Below are positions 12,501-24,619 of a stretch of DNA of 64,000 nt, one piece after another. Position numbers and translations under genes: made by a program. Origin of the DNA: Rhynchonema sp. JSB1_4 (Eukaryota; Nematoda; Chromadorea; Monhysterida; Xyalidae); assembly GCA_030248065.1 (NCBI GenBank), contig JASAMV010000851.1, positions 43,266 through 107,265 on the forward strand, in the 5' to 3' direction. A model generated the notes under the pieces. The model saw only the letters and a list, made by a program, of their open reading frames with translations. It was not told the DNA's origin and did no database searches. Position 1 is the first letter of the stretch. Every line of letters begins with the position of its first letter.

Positions 12501-15500
12501 TTTGGAAAAAAAACGGTTTTTTTCCGAAAAAAAAAACGGTTTTTTTCCAAAAATATATTTTGCGGAAAAATGCGCAAGCATAGCGCAGTATACCTCTGAT
12601 CATGGCTTGTTGTTGGAGCAGAGTCATGGGCGGCATCGCATTGGCCTGATTGGGTGCCGCTGTCGGCTGCGGTCGTGGCGGGCCCGTTTGCAGCATGTTG
12701 TACGCCGTTTGCAGTGCGGTCAAATAGCGCGGATTCGACTGCGCGTTCATCGCCGCTGCACCAGCACCACCGCTGCTCGCCGACGACACTGCCGGCATGT
12801 CCATACCTGCGTGCCAACACGGGCCGTTGTGTTTGTCCAAACCAGACCAACGAAGCGTGAGCTAGACCAGCACATTGTGCAAATCGGTGCAAGGGTGCCG
12901 TACCTTTCATTTGCTGGGTGATAGGCTGTTGTTTAACGATCGGGCGTTTGAAGCCACCGGCGTCAACCAACGAATCCACGGGCAGCGCACTTGCTGACAA
13001 TGGATCACACATTGTATGGGACAAATGGAAAGAGGGCTACATTCTAGACGCAATTATGAGACGGATAATGACACTCACATGATTGAAAATTTTGAGTAGA
13101 CACGGGCGGCGGGCCGAACTGTTGAGGACTGGTTCGTGCTGGCAGCTGGTGCTGAAGCAAGAAAACCCAATATTTATTGATCGACAGCGTACAAAAACTT
13201 CACTTCAAAACTATGCACTTCCTGTCCAGTGCATATCAGTTCCGATGCCCATTTCAAGCGCATATTTCTTTGGGTTGAAAATTCAACGTCTTCTTGAAGA
13301 TTATTCCGGACCAGCAACAACGCAACAAATATTACGACACCCATCTATGTATACTAAACGATCGCACGAACCGCGTGCAAGGCAGCGAGCAGCGCTTGCG
13401 GTGGCATCGGATTGAACGCGTTCTTCTGGTGGAGCATCTGTTGCAACATCATGGCGAACGCCGGCGTGTTCATGGGTGGCATGGCTGTGGGCGTTGAGTT
13501 GGGCGGCACAAAAGGGAACGGGGCACGGCCGCCAGCTGCAACGGAACCACACAATATGCAATAGTTGATGTTCAAAATCGATCATTCCGAACGTTATTAT
13601 CTCCCATTCAGTACATAACACAAGGCGAAACTTGTGAACAGAACAACGGACTGAACACAAATAAATCAAAACATTTTTCTGCGACTGAAATTTCAGCTCG
13701 TTTAAATTTGTTCAACAATAGGCACTGGCACAATTGAGCATGAAAGCTTTCCCATCGGACGCTTTTGTCCTCCAGTTTTTATCGTCATTTTCGTCGACAA
13801 AACAAACGGTGTAACAAGCGTGCAAAGAATGACCGACCCATTTGCGGACGTTGCATGGGAGCAGAAGGGAAAGGCGGTGGCTGCATCGGTCCGTGGCCGC
13901 GTGTCTGTGGACGTACGCCAGCACGAAGCATGTTCAAATTCATCAGCACTGCGTTCATAACCTGTGGATTCATGTGTGGCGGGGGCATCGGGCCTCGGGG
14001 AGGCGCACCACCAACTGCTGCAATGCAAACATCAGATGGTGATAAAATAAAAAATCAGGAAAAACTGCAAACACGGTTACGCTAACGGCCTAACTCGGCA
14101 GCACAGCAATTTTGTGCTCTAAAAGTCACATGATAAAAGTCGCGGTCAAAATCAGAGTTACTGCGCTATTTGGCGAGGCGGTATTGGTACACAAGGGAAA
14201 ACTTGGGGCACAGAAAGTTTATATTGAGCAAAGTATATAACATAACCATGAGAAAAATTATAAACGTACTTGGCGGTGAAGGCGTTCGGATACGCATGCC
14301 AGCAGCGAGTCCCGGTTGCGAGAGTTGCAGTCGGCGCAACATGTCCATTAGATGCTGCTGTTGCGCTGGGTCCTGTGTGGTAACAAAAACAATCATCCAG
14401 ATGTTTTGTGCAGTACGAAGTTCCTGGATGGTTACGGTTTGAGCTTTGGCCTCGGTGAGCACACAGCTAAGGGCCAACTCAGGCCTGGGCCTGCACACTA
14501 ACAATGAGCTTGTGCTAAACTCCAAAAAAAGGCCAGAACTTGCCATTCCAACGTATTCGAACTGCCAGAAAGAGCTTGTGCACATGAGCTGCACCAACCT
14601 GCAACGGATCACCCTTGACCATTTGATTGGCATTGCCGCTTGCACCGGTTTGACCGAGTGACTGCCTCAACAGATTGTATTCTTGCTCCGCTGACACAAA
14701 ATGGTCGACCTTGCTTGCATCTGGCTGCTGCAAAAGATCCTACGGATTGAAAGGATGCAACGAAACAGGGTGAAGATATCAGTTCTGAAGATTTGAAAAC
14801 GTCAAACCAGACAGCCTCGCAGACACCGTATGTCATGTTTTTTGGACAAATAACAGCCAGCTTTTATTCATGTGCCTTTGACCCACGCAGGAAGGAGGGT
14901 TTTCACAAAACGGGCGCTGAACATCATGCGCGTGTGTTGGAAAACAGACCCAAGCCCAGCAGTTTCATCGGTATCGGAGTACCGTTTGGGCACAAAACGG
15001 CAAAGATGCCCAACCGGCGGTGGCTGTTGTTGTTGTGGTTGAATGCTGGCGTTGTTGCTGTTCCGACTGCTTTGTCGCATTTGTCGTTCGACGTCCTCGA
15101 CACTGACGGCGTGCATCGGGGCCATCGACAGACTGGATGTCTGCAATGACACCTACAATTTTAAACCAACCGTTTCTTGTCAGATGGATTTTGGTGTTTC
15201 ACTTCAGATTTTTTTGAACTGTGTCAAAAAAATTGGGAAGCAAGGTAACGTGCACTTTGCACCTTGAATTCTCAGTTTCTGCACGCAAAAAGATCAAAAT
15301 TTTCTGAATGTGTCAATCTGTAAAATATTGCCAACAAACGTACGGTGGTGGCAGCACTATCGCCACTATGACTGCCGCTGGCGAACAATTGCTGCAAGAC
15401 ATTCTGCGCGCCGCCGCCAGATTCCGTGCTGCGGTCGGTCGACTTGGCCTTGTGACTGCTGCTGCCGCTCGCATTGTTGTTCGTATTGCTCGTGCCTGCA

Positions 15501-18500
15501 GTAACTTTCTTTACTACATGATTGAGACAGAATTAGCAAATCGTGTTGTGAAACACTGCCGACCTCGCGACTGTTGTCCGCCGGTCGACTGATGGTCGGC
15601 GGCGAAGAACTTGCTGAATCGACTGCCGCCCGACGCCGCAGCACTCGCACGACTGTTGTCACCCTGAATCAGGGCAACACGAAACGAAGTCGGAAACGTG
15701 GCCGTGTCAAAATATAAAATCAGGAACAAACGCGCGTCAGACACCGACCAATAAGTTGTTGATGTCACGTTCGATGTCTGTTGATTGATCGCCGGTCGTA
15801 AGACCGAGCAAGGCACCAATGTCAAAGTCGTCGTCACCCTGACTGTCGCTGAAACGAACCGGCGCCGCCTGAAATATGAACGGTTGTCGTGCCCGGGAAA
15901 CTTGTTTCATTTCACTAGAAAAATTCCGAGTTCGACCCGACCAACCTGTGGACTGGCGGAATGCGGTGCACTCGGCCGACTGTGTGGTCGGTCCCTGTCC
16001 TTGCCACTGCCATGTCGTTGACGATGATGTTTCACTGGATTATTGCTGTTCGTGAATTGATACTGCCGCGGACCGCTGCTGCTCACGTCCGGTTCTGTGA
16101 CAACATTCGAATAAAGGCTCAATCAAACAACAAAACACTTGTATCGACGGTACAATTTCTGTGCGCATTTGCGGGTTTGTTTCAGTGTCTAATCGAATAG
16201 ACTATGGACTATGAACTTCTTCCACCTAACGTTCTTCTGTTACGTATTATTCAGTTGGTGCGGAGGCACAAACCGTTGCTGTCCTCGTCCTCAAATCCAC
16301 GCAATTCAATAGTGTCCATCATCGAATCAGGTCCATCGTCCATCCACTCCGGTGTTGCCTCCACACGTGGCGGATGACCCTGCAACACATTTGTGCTCGT
16401 TTGCGATACTCGATTAGATACCGACGCAATCGAGGTCGTGAAATAATACGGAAACAGATAACGTGGGACACACATACATACCTGACGCCAACTGGGGTTG
16501 TTGTTTTGATTGTTGTAGGCACGACGCTGATGTTGGTGGTTGTTGGAGTGCTGGCGGTTGTTGGTGTAGTGCGACTGCAAGTCATTAACGTGCACGTACT
16601 GACAATTGCGCAAAACTGTGCGCATCCGTTACCAAACACTACTGTATCGTATATACGCCAATATATTGGTTTGCGATCATTGTTGCATAAAAACAACCAA
16701 CGCTGTGATATGAATTCTTGTCGTGGAGGTCGGTATGTTTGTTATGGTCATTAGGCACTCGCTGATTGCTGTTGGTGTACGCACGCGCGTCAGACTGAAA
16801 AAACAGAAACGACTCCTTGAAAAAAAAATGAAGAATGTTATCCGAAAGTCAGGACAAAACAAATGCGCAACAGACCGACTGCTGCTGTTGTTGCCAATTC
16901 TTATTGCGCCATTGAGGCTCGCGGTCACTACGACTCTGTGCGCCACCACCGCGCCAGCTTTGCGTCGAATCACCAGGCACTGCAAATCAACGCACCCGCG
17001 TCCTTTTGTTGCGAAAAAAGTTGCGGCAAGACATGCGCTTCGGTTTTTGATCTCCCCTCCACCCAACAAATGCAGCGCGATTTGTAATTTGGTTCACCGC
17101 TAAGCCAAATGTAAATACATCAGGTGTAGGCCAATAAATACGTCCAAAAACAATGTAGCCATCTGCGCGTGAAAAAACCCGTTGTAGAAAAAGAAGAAGC
17201 TGCATTTTTTCAGACACACACTAGGAACGCACCACTGTTATTGCTGCCGGCAGCGAAACTGCGTCGTTGCGGACTCAACACCGGTCCATCACCAGCCCGT
17301 CCGTTGGCCGGCACATCCAGTGCTTGCGATCGCAATTGCGACGCTCGATCGCCACCTGTGAATCGGAAGGGCACTCAAACAAAGTCACGACTTGGCTGGG
17401 CTGGCCGCGGATATGGCGCATGCTGCACCAGCACAAGCGCAGGCCAACCGCAGTCCTAAGCCTAAAACCAAGCCAGACATTCCAAGAGATAATGCGCGCA
17501 TCAATGGAGCGATAAACAGGCGCGTACGAAGGTAAAAAAAACAGCCGCACCTTTTCGTCGATTTTCGCCTTCATTGTTGTAGCCATATGGTTTGATCCGA
17601 ATATCGTTCAGCCATTTCTCGGACTCGAATGTCGATCTGTAAAACTTGTCAAACGGATCGCAACGACAAATGGTTACTTTGTGCAACTACGCGGATTTGG
17701 AACAAGCAAAGTATGATGCATGCACTCAATAAATTGAAGGGGCTCTATTTTTTCACTCGGTAAAGTTTCATACAAATTATTTTCACAATTTGAATCCGGT
17801 GTTATTTTCGTTCATTTGGACGGGGCTGTGTTTTAAGAGTGCTCTATTTTAGCGATAGCGAAAACTATAAAGCGTTAGGATACACCAGCCCTGAAGCAGT
17901 GGTGTCGTTGGGAAATCAAAAAGTCAGGATACCGGATACCCAAAATTTTCGGATACCCAAAATTTTCGGATACCCAAAATCAAAAATATCGGATACCAGG
18001 GGGGTTGCCCCCAAAATAAAAAATCTCGGACACCCAGGGGGGTTGTTAAAAAAGGTCAGATTGAGCTTGATGTTCTAGAGGAAAATTGAGCAAAATTGGT
18101 GTTGGAACCGCAAGAAATTGTCATTTTTGGTGTTATGCTGGCGCCAGCAAGAGATTTTGAGCATTATAAAAATGGGAGATTTTTATGGAGGCAAAAATGG
18201 GCGATTTTTACGGCTTTCAAAAAAAATTTTAGGGTAGGATACCCCTGGACAAAAAGTCAGGATACCGGATACCCCTGGGTGAAAAAATTAAGATGCCGGA
18301 TACTAAAGGAGGTAACCCTTGTGTTGGGGCGATATCTTGCTGCAAGTGCATTAAAAACGATAAAATTTGTTTGGAGCTCAGTCTGAGAACATGAATATGG
18401 TGAATTGACGAGGTCATGTCATTGTCCTCAGAAACAGTTGTTTCGTATCTCGTTGTATGATTATTCATGACTGAATTTCTTTGTTTCCGCTCGGGATTAG

Positions 18501-19043
18501 GATTTTGGTATTGGCAGGCAGCTGTGCGACGACGAAAAACAAGGTCTACCCATGTGTCATGCAAATAAATGCTCTTTTACAGACAAACATAGCTTTTTTT
18601 CATCTCAAACTGGCTGTTTTTTGTCATTATGGAAAGAAAAAATAGCAAAAAAATGGTCATTGAGAAAAGGAAAAAAATTGTTTTTCCCTTTTGTTTTCCT
18701 TTCTTTCCTATTAGGAAAAAAATGAGCAAAAAATTTTTTTTCCGAACTCTGCCCCCAACGACACCAGTGCCCTGAAGGCGGTTTAACAATTTGAGCAAGC
18801 AAGAACGGCGACAATGCCCAGGAATGTCATTATTGTGGTCAAAACAAACCTGCAGAGCACCGAAAAATCCCGCTGTCGTTTTGGGTTGTTGGCGATCACT
18901 TTCGACAGAGCGAGCATTGTGCTCTGAAGTGTAAAGAATAATTCCATGGAGAATTTCTCTTTTGCCCTCAGCTGAGACCACTTTACCTTATCATAGGCAT
19001 ATTTCCACCTCTCATGTCCGTTCATATTTGAATTATCGGCCAT
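9595..19043 (-). CDS. EIF4ENIF1: Eukaryotic translation initiation factor 4E transporter (4E-T)
   Basis: 4E-T binds eIF4E, carries it to the nucleus and P-bodies, and represses bound mRNAs. Twenty-three exons join in phase: 18987-19043, 18850-18923, 17551-17636, 17233-17355, 16876-16979, 16702-16794, 16482-16598 (or start 16574), 16274-16379, 15946-16094, 15749-15868, 15564-15663, 15344-15495, 15015-15140, 14599-14739, 14270-14372, 13838-14017, 13372-13535, 13079-13151, 12904-12993, 12594-12806, 11904-11986, 11677-11811 and 9595-9678; about 890 residues (human 985). Diagnostic matches in order: 4E-binding YDKSTML, PVLSPQRRSF, PEWMDDGPDSMMDTIELRGF, a DDDFDIGALLG block, SRFSKFF, VSVEDVERQM, then Gln/Met/Pro-rich low complexity. 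The start ATG at 19043 gives MADNSNMNG; the frame is open further upstream. The last exon is inferred from phase; reading through 11677 instead ends at TGA 11659. Confidence 0.9.
10347..11325. repeat. Large palindromic (foldback) element in the last 4E-T intron
   Basis: The left arm starts AAAGGGGGCCTTTCGCATTT at 10347 and is reverse-complemented at the right end near 11325. Pairing continues inwards through TTCAGCATGCGGCCAGGAGA-like blocks and GAATTTCGCTTTTCTTT to a centre near 10980. The arms are about 80% similar by eye. The left arm is interrupted by the 10523-10839 element; the right arm is not. The right arm has a 131-residue minus-strand frame (10879-11274) with balanced composition, perhaps a remnant of coding sequence, but I recognise no family. 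Confidence 0.85.
10523..10839. mobile_element. MITE with TTGGTCGCACAATGAC inverted termini and TA target duplication
   Basis: The ends TTGGTCGCACAATGACTAAT and its reverse complement flank about 317 bp; similarity extends inward through GGACCCTGATTCAG for more than 60 bp. TA lies on both sides, as in Tc1/mariner insertions. No transposase frame exists. A second copy lies at 56216-56489. It is inserted in the left arm of the palindrome at 10347-11325. Confidence 0.85.
12144..12580. mobile_element. A/T-homopolymer-rich insert in a 4E-T intron, flanked by a 12-bp direct repeat
   Basis: TAGCGCAGTATA occurs immediately left (12132-12143) and right (12581-12592) of this block. The ends are roughly inverted (TACTTGCG and CGCAAGCA). 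The interior is dominated by runs of A and T joined by CCG or CGG (GAAAAAAAACGGTTTTTTTT), which can fold back many times. The right copy of the repeat runs into the GTATAC 5' splice site of the exon ending at 12594. No coding potential beyond Lys/Phe runs. Confidence 0.6.
17897..18769. mobile_element. hAT-like non-autonomous element with 8-bp duplication, in the second 4E-T intron
   Basis: The element starts CAGTGGTGTCGTTGGG and ends CCCAACGACACCAGTG. CCCTGAAG flanks it on both sides (17889-17896 and 18770-18777), an exact 8-bp target duplication. The interior has the repeated words GGATACCCAAAATTTTCGG and GGATACCGGATACCC and no transposase. The element at 25675-26100 is a shorter relative. 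Confidence 0.88.
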
Positions 19044-20394
19044 CGTTTTGTATTTTGAGCAAAATTCACACCAGCGAAAGGCTGACGGGCAGATTTGAAG
19101 TTGCGCGAGTGAATATTGCTCGAGCTGCCGGCTGATAGAATCGCGACTCAAGCGACGCAAAGGCAAAATAACGGCACGAAAAAATCAGCCAATGGACAAT
19201 GGAAGTTTCAGGCGCACTAATCTGGGCAGAAGATTCGCATGTCCAATGACAAAACACACCCAACACGATTCTCCTTACCGTTGCCCCAAAAAAATCAACG
19301 AAATCACGAGACAGAACCAAGGCACACAGATAAGCTTGAAACATCAAGCGCTGATGTTCGATTGAACAGGCGCGGCAAAGCAAAACCAACAGAGGACCAA
19401 GAACACCACGACACTTTTCAAATTTTTATTCAAAGGCGTTAAAAAGCTACAAGCGATATCTGTGCAGAAAGCAACCCAATGTTTGTGTGGTACAGTTCTC
19501 CCGCTGCAAGACCAAAAACCACTACTTTTCCCTGCAATTAATGGCCTCAAATGCAACGAAAAAGGACGCAGGCAGTATGATTCACAAATAATAAAAAATG
19601 TGCAATTAAAATGCAATCAAAAGAATATGGAAAACAGAGTGAAGTGGAATTCATACCAGTTAGGAAAAGATCACAGCACGCAAACCACACAACACTCAAT
19701 AAATGGATGCGGTACAAATCAGTAAAACTGCATTTTACGTCAACTCCCGACAAACGAAACCGAATTCCCGAGAGTAAAAAGATTCCATCATGAAACAGGC
19801 GATGTAGCGCACGTGAGACGGTGGCAGGGCAGGGGACAGGTCGGAATACAAGCGAAAAGAAATCGTTGACCCAATCCAACAGCATTGGTTGAAGAAAATT
19901 GCAAGAAAAAACTGCACGTAAATAAAATGAAACAGCACAACATTATTCAATACCGTATTCCCTAAAATAGAGCCCCCCCCCAAAAAAATACAGCCCCCCT
20001 AAAAGGGGTCAGTGAAAAAATAGAGCCCCCCAACTTGGAATTGCCCGCTTGGGGGTCGTAAAGTCAAGTTCTTGTATAAGACACCTTGTGTACAACATTT
20101 GTGGTTGAGTATATGATGACGTAAAGCCTTTTATGGAAGATCTGCACCTAAAAACACGCAATAATGACCAGTAACACCCTGACAGAACTCCATTTTAGGG
20201 GTATTTTTTGGAACATTTTGTTGAGATTTTGGGCAGCGAAAAAATACAGCCCCCCAAAAAATACAGCCCCCCTAAAAGGGGTCAGTGAAAAAATACAGTC
20301 CCCTTGTATTTTAGGATTTACGGCAAGCACCATCCAGTCAATAAAAAACGTCACATGTAACACATGATTGACAGTTTGTGACAAATGTCAGCTT
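19044..20394. other. Intergenic region between 4E-T and borealin (5' side of 4E-T)
   Basis: This stretch should hold the 4E-T promoter and 5' leader. From about 19240 to 19720 it is A/C-rich and T-poor on the plus strand, like 8580-9550. I see no exon. A repeat element at 19951-20323 is listed separately. Confidence 0.4.
19951..20323. mobile_element. MITE-like element with AATACAGCCCCCC / AATAGAGCCCCCC motifs
   Basis: The left end TACCGTATTCCCTAAAATAG pairs imperfectly with the right end CTTGTATTTTAGGATTTACGG. Inside, blocks of AATACAGCCCCCC plus CTAAAAGGGGTCAGTGAAAAAAT occur near both ends. A related copy begins with TACCGTAAAAACCTAAATAC near 62070. No coding sequence. Confidence 0.65.
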
Positions 20395-23300
20395 CTATTT
20401 CTGTTGTTTTCTGGCCAGTTTATTTTTGTTGTAGGTGACGATACGAGCGAGTCTCTCCTGCAGACGTTGGATGAGGCCGAGATTTTCTTCGGGCACCTCA
20501 ATCTCGCTGTTCGGACTCGATTGCGCTGCGTCGGTGGTTGATTTGGCTGCGGCGTGTTCGGGCGTCGAACCGATCCGGATCACCTGCAACAAATGTGATG
20601 CGCGGCAGTCATGTATGTAGCTTGAGGTTGACAATACTCAGAACTCAAATTTGTACTTTTGGCCCACTGGTCTACTCCAGTGGTGTAGTTTGGGGCTGGT
20701 GTGAGGGGGTGCGGGGATATAACCCTTACCCCAACTATGCTTCTAAAGATGAGATACCAAATCCTGCACCCCAAACGGCCAGCTCAAGCTATCCAAAAAT
20801 GACAGCCGTGCACCTCAAAATTTGGTCGAGGCGGTCAGACCACCCTGGCTAGTTAGCGCGAGCTATCCGACCTGATACATCACAGGTCTACTCAATGACG
20901 GTAGTGAACGACAATCAGCCGTCAACCTCCTAATTTCTATGTAACGTTTTCCTACTTTCCAACAGGGGGGGGCGTAAAAGTCCAAAACTCAGCCCACCTC
21001 CTTGTTGGCCGTTTGCAGCAGGACGGCAGCGTCCGGTTGGTTTCGTCGCTGCTGTTTCTGCTCCGTCACCGGACTGCCCCCCTTCGAGAACAGAATCTCG
21101 CCGACGTGCGGCTGTCGCAACGCGGCCAACGGTGTGGCACCACTGAAACATTGTCCGTTGTGCCGTGGTCAGAGCGTAATTGGCTATGGAAACGTCTAGG
21201 CTACCAAAACACGATTTCACAGCCATGTACTGCGTGCACACACAGCTGCAATTTACAACAGGCATGTAGCAATGCGCTGGGCAACTCAAATAGCGATTTG
21301 CGACTGCAGCAATACAAAGCCGAAAACATGGTGTACAAGTAGGCACCAACAAAAAATGATGAACTAATGAGAGCACTCACGTCAGGGGCACTTTTGGTGT
21401 GATCAATGCAAGATTTTTGGAACGTCCCACGGCCGGCGTTTTAAAGCGGCCGCCGCCTGCAGTTGACGTGGATGAACTGCAAAACGGAAACAAAGTTGTT
21501 GTAAAAATTTCAAAATGTCAATTGTCGTGTATCGGATTGTTCACGCACGATGTGGCTGCTGGTTTTCTGCTGACGGTTGTGCGCCCACTCTTTTGCACAG
21601 TGGCTGGTTTCCTGCCGGCAGGTCGCTGCGGTTGTTTCGAATCGCCGGGACTGTCCGGTATTGACCACACAGAATCCTCATGATTTCGTCCCTCCGAGTC
21701 GGTCGTTGGCACACTTTCCTGACTGGCACTCGCATTCGCGTAGATCGGTTCGGGACGCACGGCAGTCGACGCTGGTTCGTTTGCTTTGGTGGCCGCTGAA
21801 TTGTATAACTAATCAGCTGATTACATGGTCCAAGCCAAGCCTTGCAATGACAATCACAACGAATCCATATCATACCAATTACGTTTGTTTACCAGTTCTC
21901 GAACAGCAAATATTTGTAAGAAAACGGCCGCATGTAGCGTTTCAACTTACCTTCTCCATCTTCTTCTTTGTCCTCCAAATATTCGTCACCAGCGCCAAAT
22001 AGGAATTCCATCCAATTCATTTCTCGTATCTCCTGAACAGAAGATAACGAACCAGTCTGTCAACGTAGGTAAATCATCGGGCACGTGTGGGAGTGAAGAT
22101 TTCCGACCACAGCCAGGCGGCGCTAATGATAGGGTTCCGTAACACAGACCAAGACCACATGAGGGTCCAGACATACGACTTATATTTATCAGTTCATTTT
22201 TGAACAATACGACCGTATTTTTGAACCAGTACCACTCATACGACCATAATTCTGAACACAGACACCGTATTTTTGAACCAGTACCACTCATACGACCATA
22301 ATTCTGAACACAGACCACCACGAGGTATCAGTAGTGTACCTACTTTGACGGGACGGGAAGCGTGCCCTCTGAGGGAAAAACCGTGGCGGGTATGGGGGAA
22401 GTACACCTGCAATTTCGGCACTTTGGGGAACCCGGGATTGGGGAGGGCGGAATGGTGGGGGAAAATTTCGTGGGTGGCGTACTGTAAAATACAAGTTTTT
22501 TGGATGCGATTTTTATGAGCTAAAACATGTTTTTTTGTTGCGCACAGCGCGCAATTTTTGCATTGTTAGGGGCTTTTGGTCGAAGTTTCGACGATTTTAA
22601 TATAAAAGGGGGCATTTTAAAGGTAAAAATCGCGGCGGGTAGTGTACAAGAGCGGGGCGGATACGTGGTCTACAAGCTCGGAGCGGGAGTGAGTAGCGTA
22701 TTATTGAACCCGAGCCACAGCATTAACGCACAGTGGTGGGGGGGGGGTTGGGGGGTTACCACCACCTGGTATGGGATGTGGGAAATCGGCCGGGGCCAGA
22801 GTATGATGGGGGTATGGGAATTTTTTCACATTTGGAAAAAGCACTCATAAGAAATGACTTTTTGACCCAGAGAAGTACCGAAATTAACCATTTTTCGCCT
22901 AAAAATTTCAAAAATTGCTTGCGGCCGCAAGAAAATCCTGCTGTAAACACTTTTTGACCACTGCCCCCATGGGAATTTTTTTAATTTTTGGAGAAACCCC
23001 CGGGTATGGGAAATTTTTTGGTGTTTAGGGTATGTATGGGTATGGGAAATTTCCCAAAAATAGGGCTGGGTATGGGAAAATTTCCATTTCTCAACGACAC
23101 CACTGTTAACGCATAACATGAATAAGGTACGAGTGTGCACAAGCCTTTGGCATCTCCATCAGCAGCATGCGGCCATTGCGATGAATTGCTCCCTGTGCCT
23201 CCTTCGCTTCTTCATCAATTGTATTTCGGAATGCCTCGACTGTAAGCAATAAGCAGTTGAGTACAGTGTGCTTGGACCGTCTGGGGGGGGAATTGGAGGT

Positions 23301-24619
23301 AACTCGATCAGACTTTGTGGGGGAGGGGATATTGGGGTTTCCCGGAGGCTGAGGTTTTTCGTTTTTTCATGCCCCAGATGGATCCGGTTTCTTTCGTGAA
23401 AGCACATGAAGAAACGGCTTTTTTTGTTAAACAACCTGTTTTGGGGGTGTTCGAGGGACGGCATCTGGAGGTATGGGTGGGCACAATACCCAATACCAAT
23501 ACCACCCAATACCAATACCAGTGTTTGGTATTGGGTCTAATTCTGGTATTGGGTATTGGTATTGAAGCTGGCCTGGTATTGGTATTGGGTTTGCCCAGGT
23601 ATTGGGTCAAAACCAATACCCAATACTAATCCAGGAAAACCCAATACCAAACCAATACCAAACCCAATACCTGACTCAAAACCCAACACCAAACCAATAC
23701 CAAACCCAATGCCAACCCAATACCAGACCAAAAACCCAATACCAAACCAATACTGAGACCAATACCCAATACCAATACCGACCCAATACTCAATACCAAT
23801 ACCAACCCAATACTAAACCCAATACCAGGCATTTCAGTAGTATTGATCTGGTATTGGGTTTTGTATTGGTATTGGGTCTCACCCGGTATTGGTATTGGGT
23901 CACCAATTTGGTATTGGGTATTGGTACAGGGCCGGTATTGGTATTGGGTGTCAAAAGTGGTATTGTGCCCAGGCCTATCTGGAGGTGAAAAAACGAAAAA
24001 CAGAAAGAAACCGCAGCCGCTTCGGAACCTTTTCGGAAGAGTGTGTTTTCGTAAATTTTTCGCTAAATCCATAAATGTTCGTGAGCCAGAGTTTGGTCAA
24101 AGGCGCAAGGTATAAATGTCTGTTTTGATTCTTTGTTTTGATTATTTTAGTTGCTATGAGTGTCAAAACCACCCCATGATGACACAAACGTCACAACATG
24201 GGTCGAAAAATTGAAAATGCGTTATTTTGAGTTCTCCCTTGTCCTAATACACTGCGGTTCTTTATCGTTTTTTTCGGAAATTTTTCCCAAAATGTAAGAA
24301 ACTGGTTTTTCGGCAACAGTTTCCTTCATCCTTCAGTATACGCGGGTACGGGTACACTGGCTGTTCACTCTGCAGTGTGGGCAGACAGAAACGACTGCTG
24401 CGGTCCATCCAGCCAGCCTATCCACAACTTAAAAACCCGATAAGCCACAACCACGCGAAAGCAAACTCTGAATATCCAACCTTGCGATTCAAAATCAGCC
24501 ACACATTTATCAACTCGTTCTTTTTTGTTTGGTTTCCGCGAAGCACTGTTTCCAGCCTTGCCCTTTCGTCGGGCAGGCATTCTTGATCTGTTCCCTCTGC
24601 CGCTTGAGTTTTCAGCCAA
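20395..24619 (-). CDS. CDCA8: Borealin (chromosomal passenger complex subunit)
   Basis: Borealin holds survivin and INCENP together and targets Aurora B to centromeres and the midzone. Seven exons join in phase: 24481-24619, 23145-23239, 21951-22032, 21549-21795, 21381-21476, 20998-21142 and 20395-20583, giving 330 residues (human 280). A basic N-terminus (MPARRKGKAGNSASRK) leads into the helical INCENP/survivin-binding region (VADFESQVEAF, then MPKEIREMNWMEF, matching the human LREMNW motif). A Ser/Pro linker follows, then FKTPAVGRSK, ALRQPHVGEILFSKGGSPV (the borealin GER-x-GSPL block), and a C-terminal dimerisation helix ENLGLIQRLQERLARIV. The intron after exon 2 appears to use a GC donor (AAG|GCTTGT), the only join that keeps PK|EIREMNW in frame. 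The two 5' introns (1.1-1.2 kb) are full of repeats; the others are short. Confidence 0.93.
22731..23105. mobile_element. hAT-like non-autonomous element in a borealin intron
   Basis: The element begins CAGTGGTGGGGGG and ends CAACGACACCACTG. TTAACGCA flanks both sides (22723-22730 and 23106-23113), an exact 8-bp target duplication. The interior repeats GGTATGGGAAATTT words. No transposase frame. Confidence 0.87.
23486..23955. repeat. CCAATACC / GGTATTGG simple repeat that switches strand
   Basis: About 470 bp made of ACCCAATACCAAT-like words and their reverse complement. The direction changes at least twice (near 23525, 23605 and 23845), so the tract can form several long hairpins. It lies in the first borealin intron. 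Open frames across it encode only Asn/Thr/Pro/Gln/Tyr or Gly/Ile/Val/Leu repeats. Confidence 0.9.
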
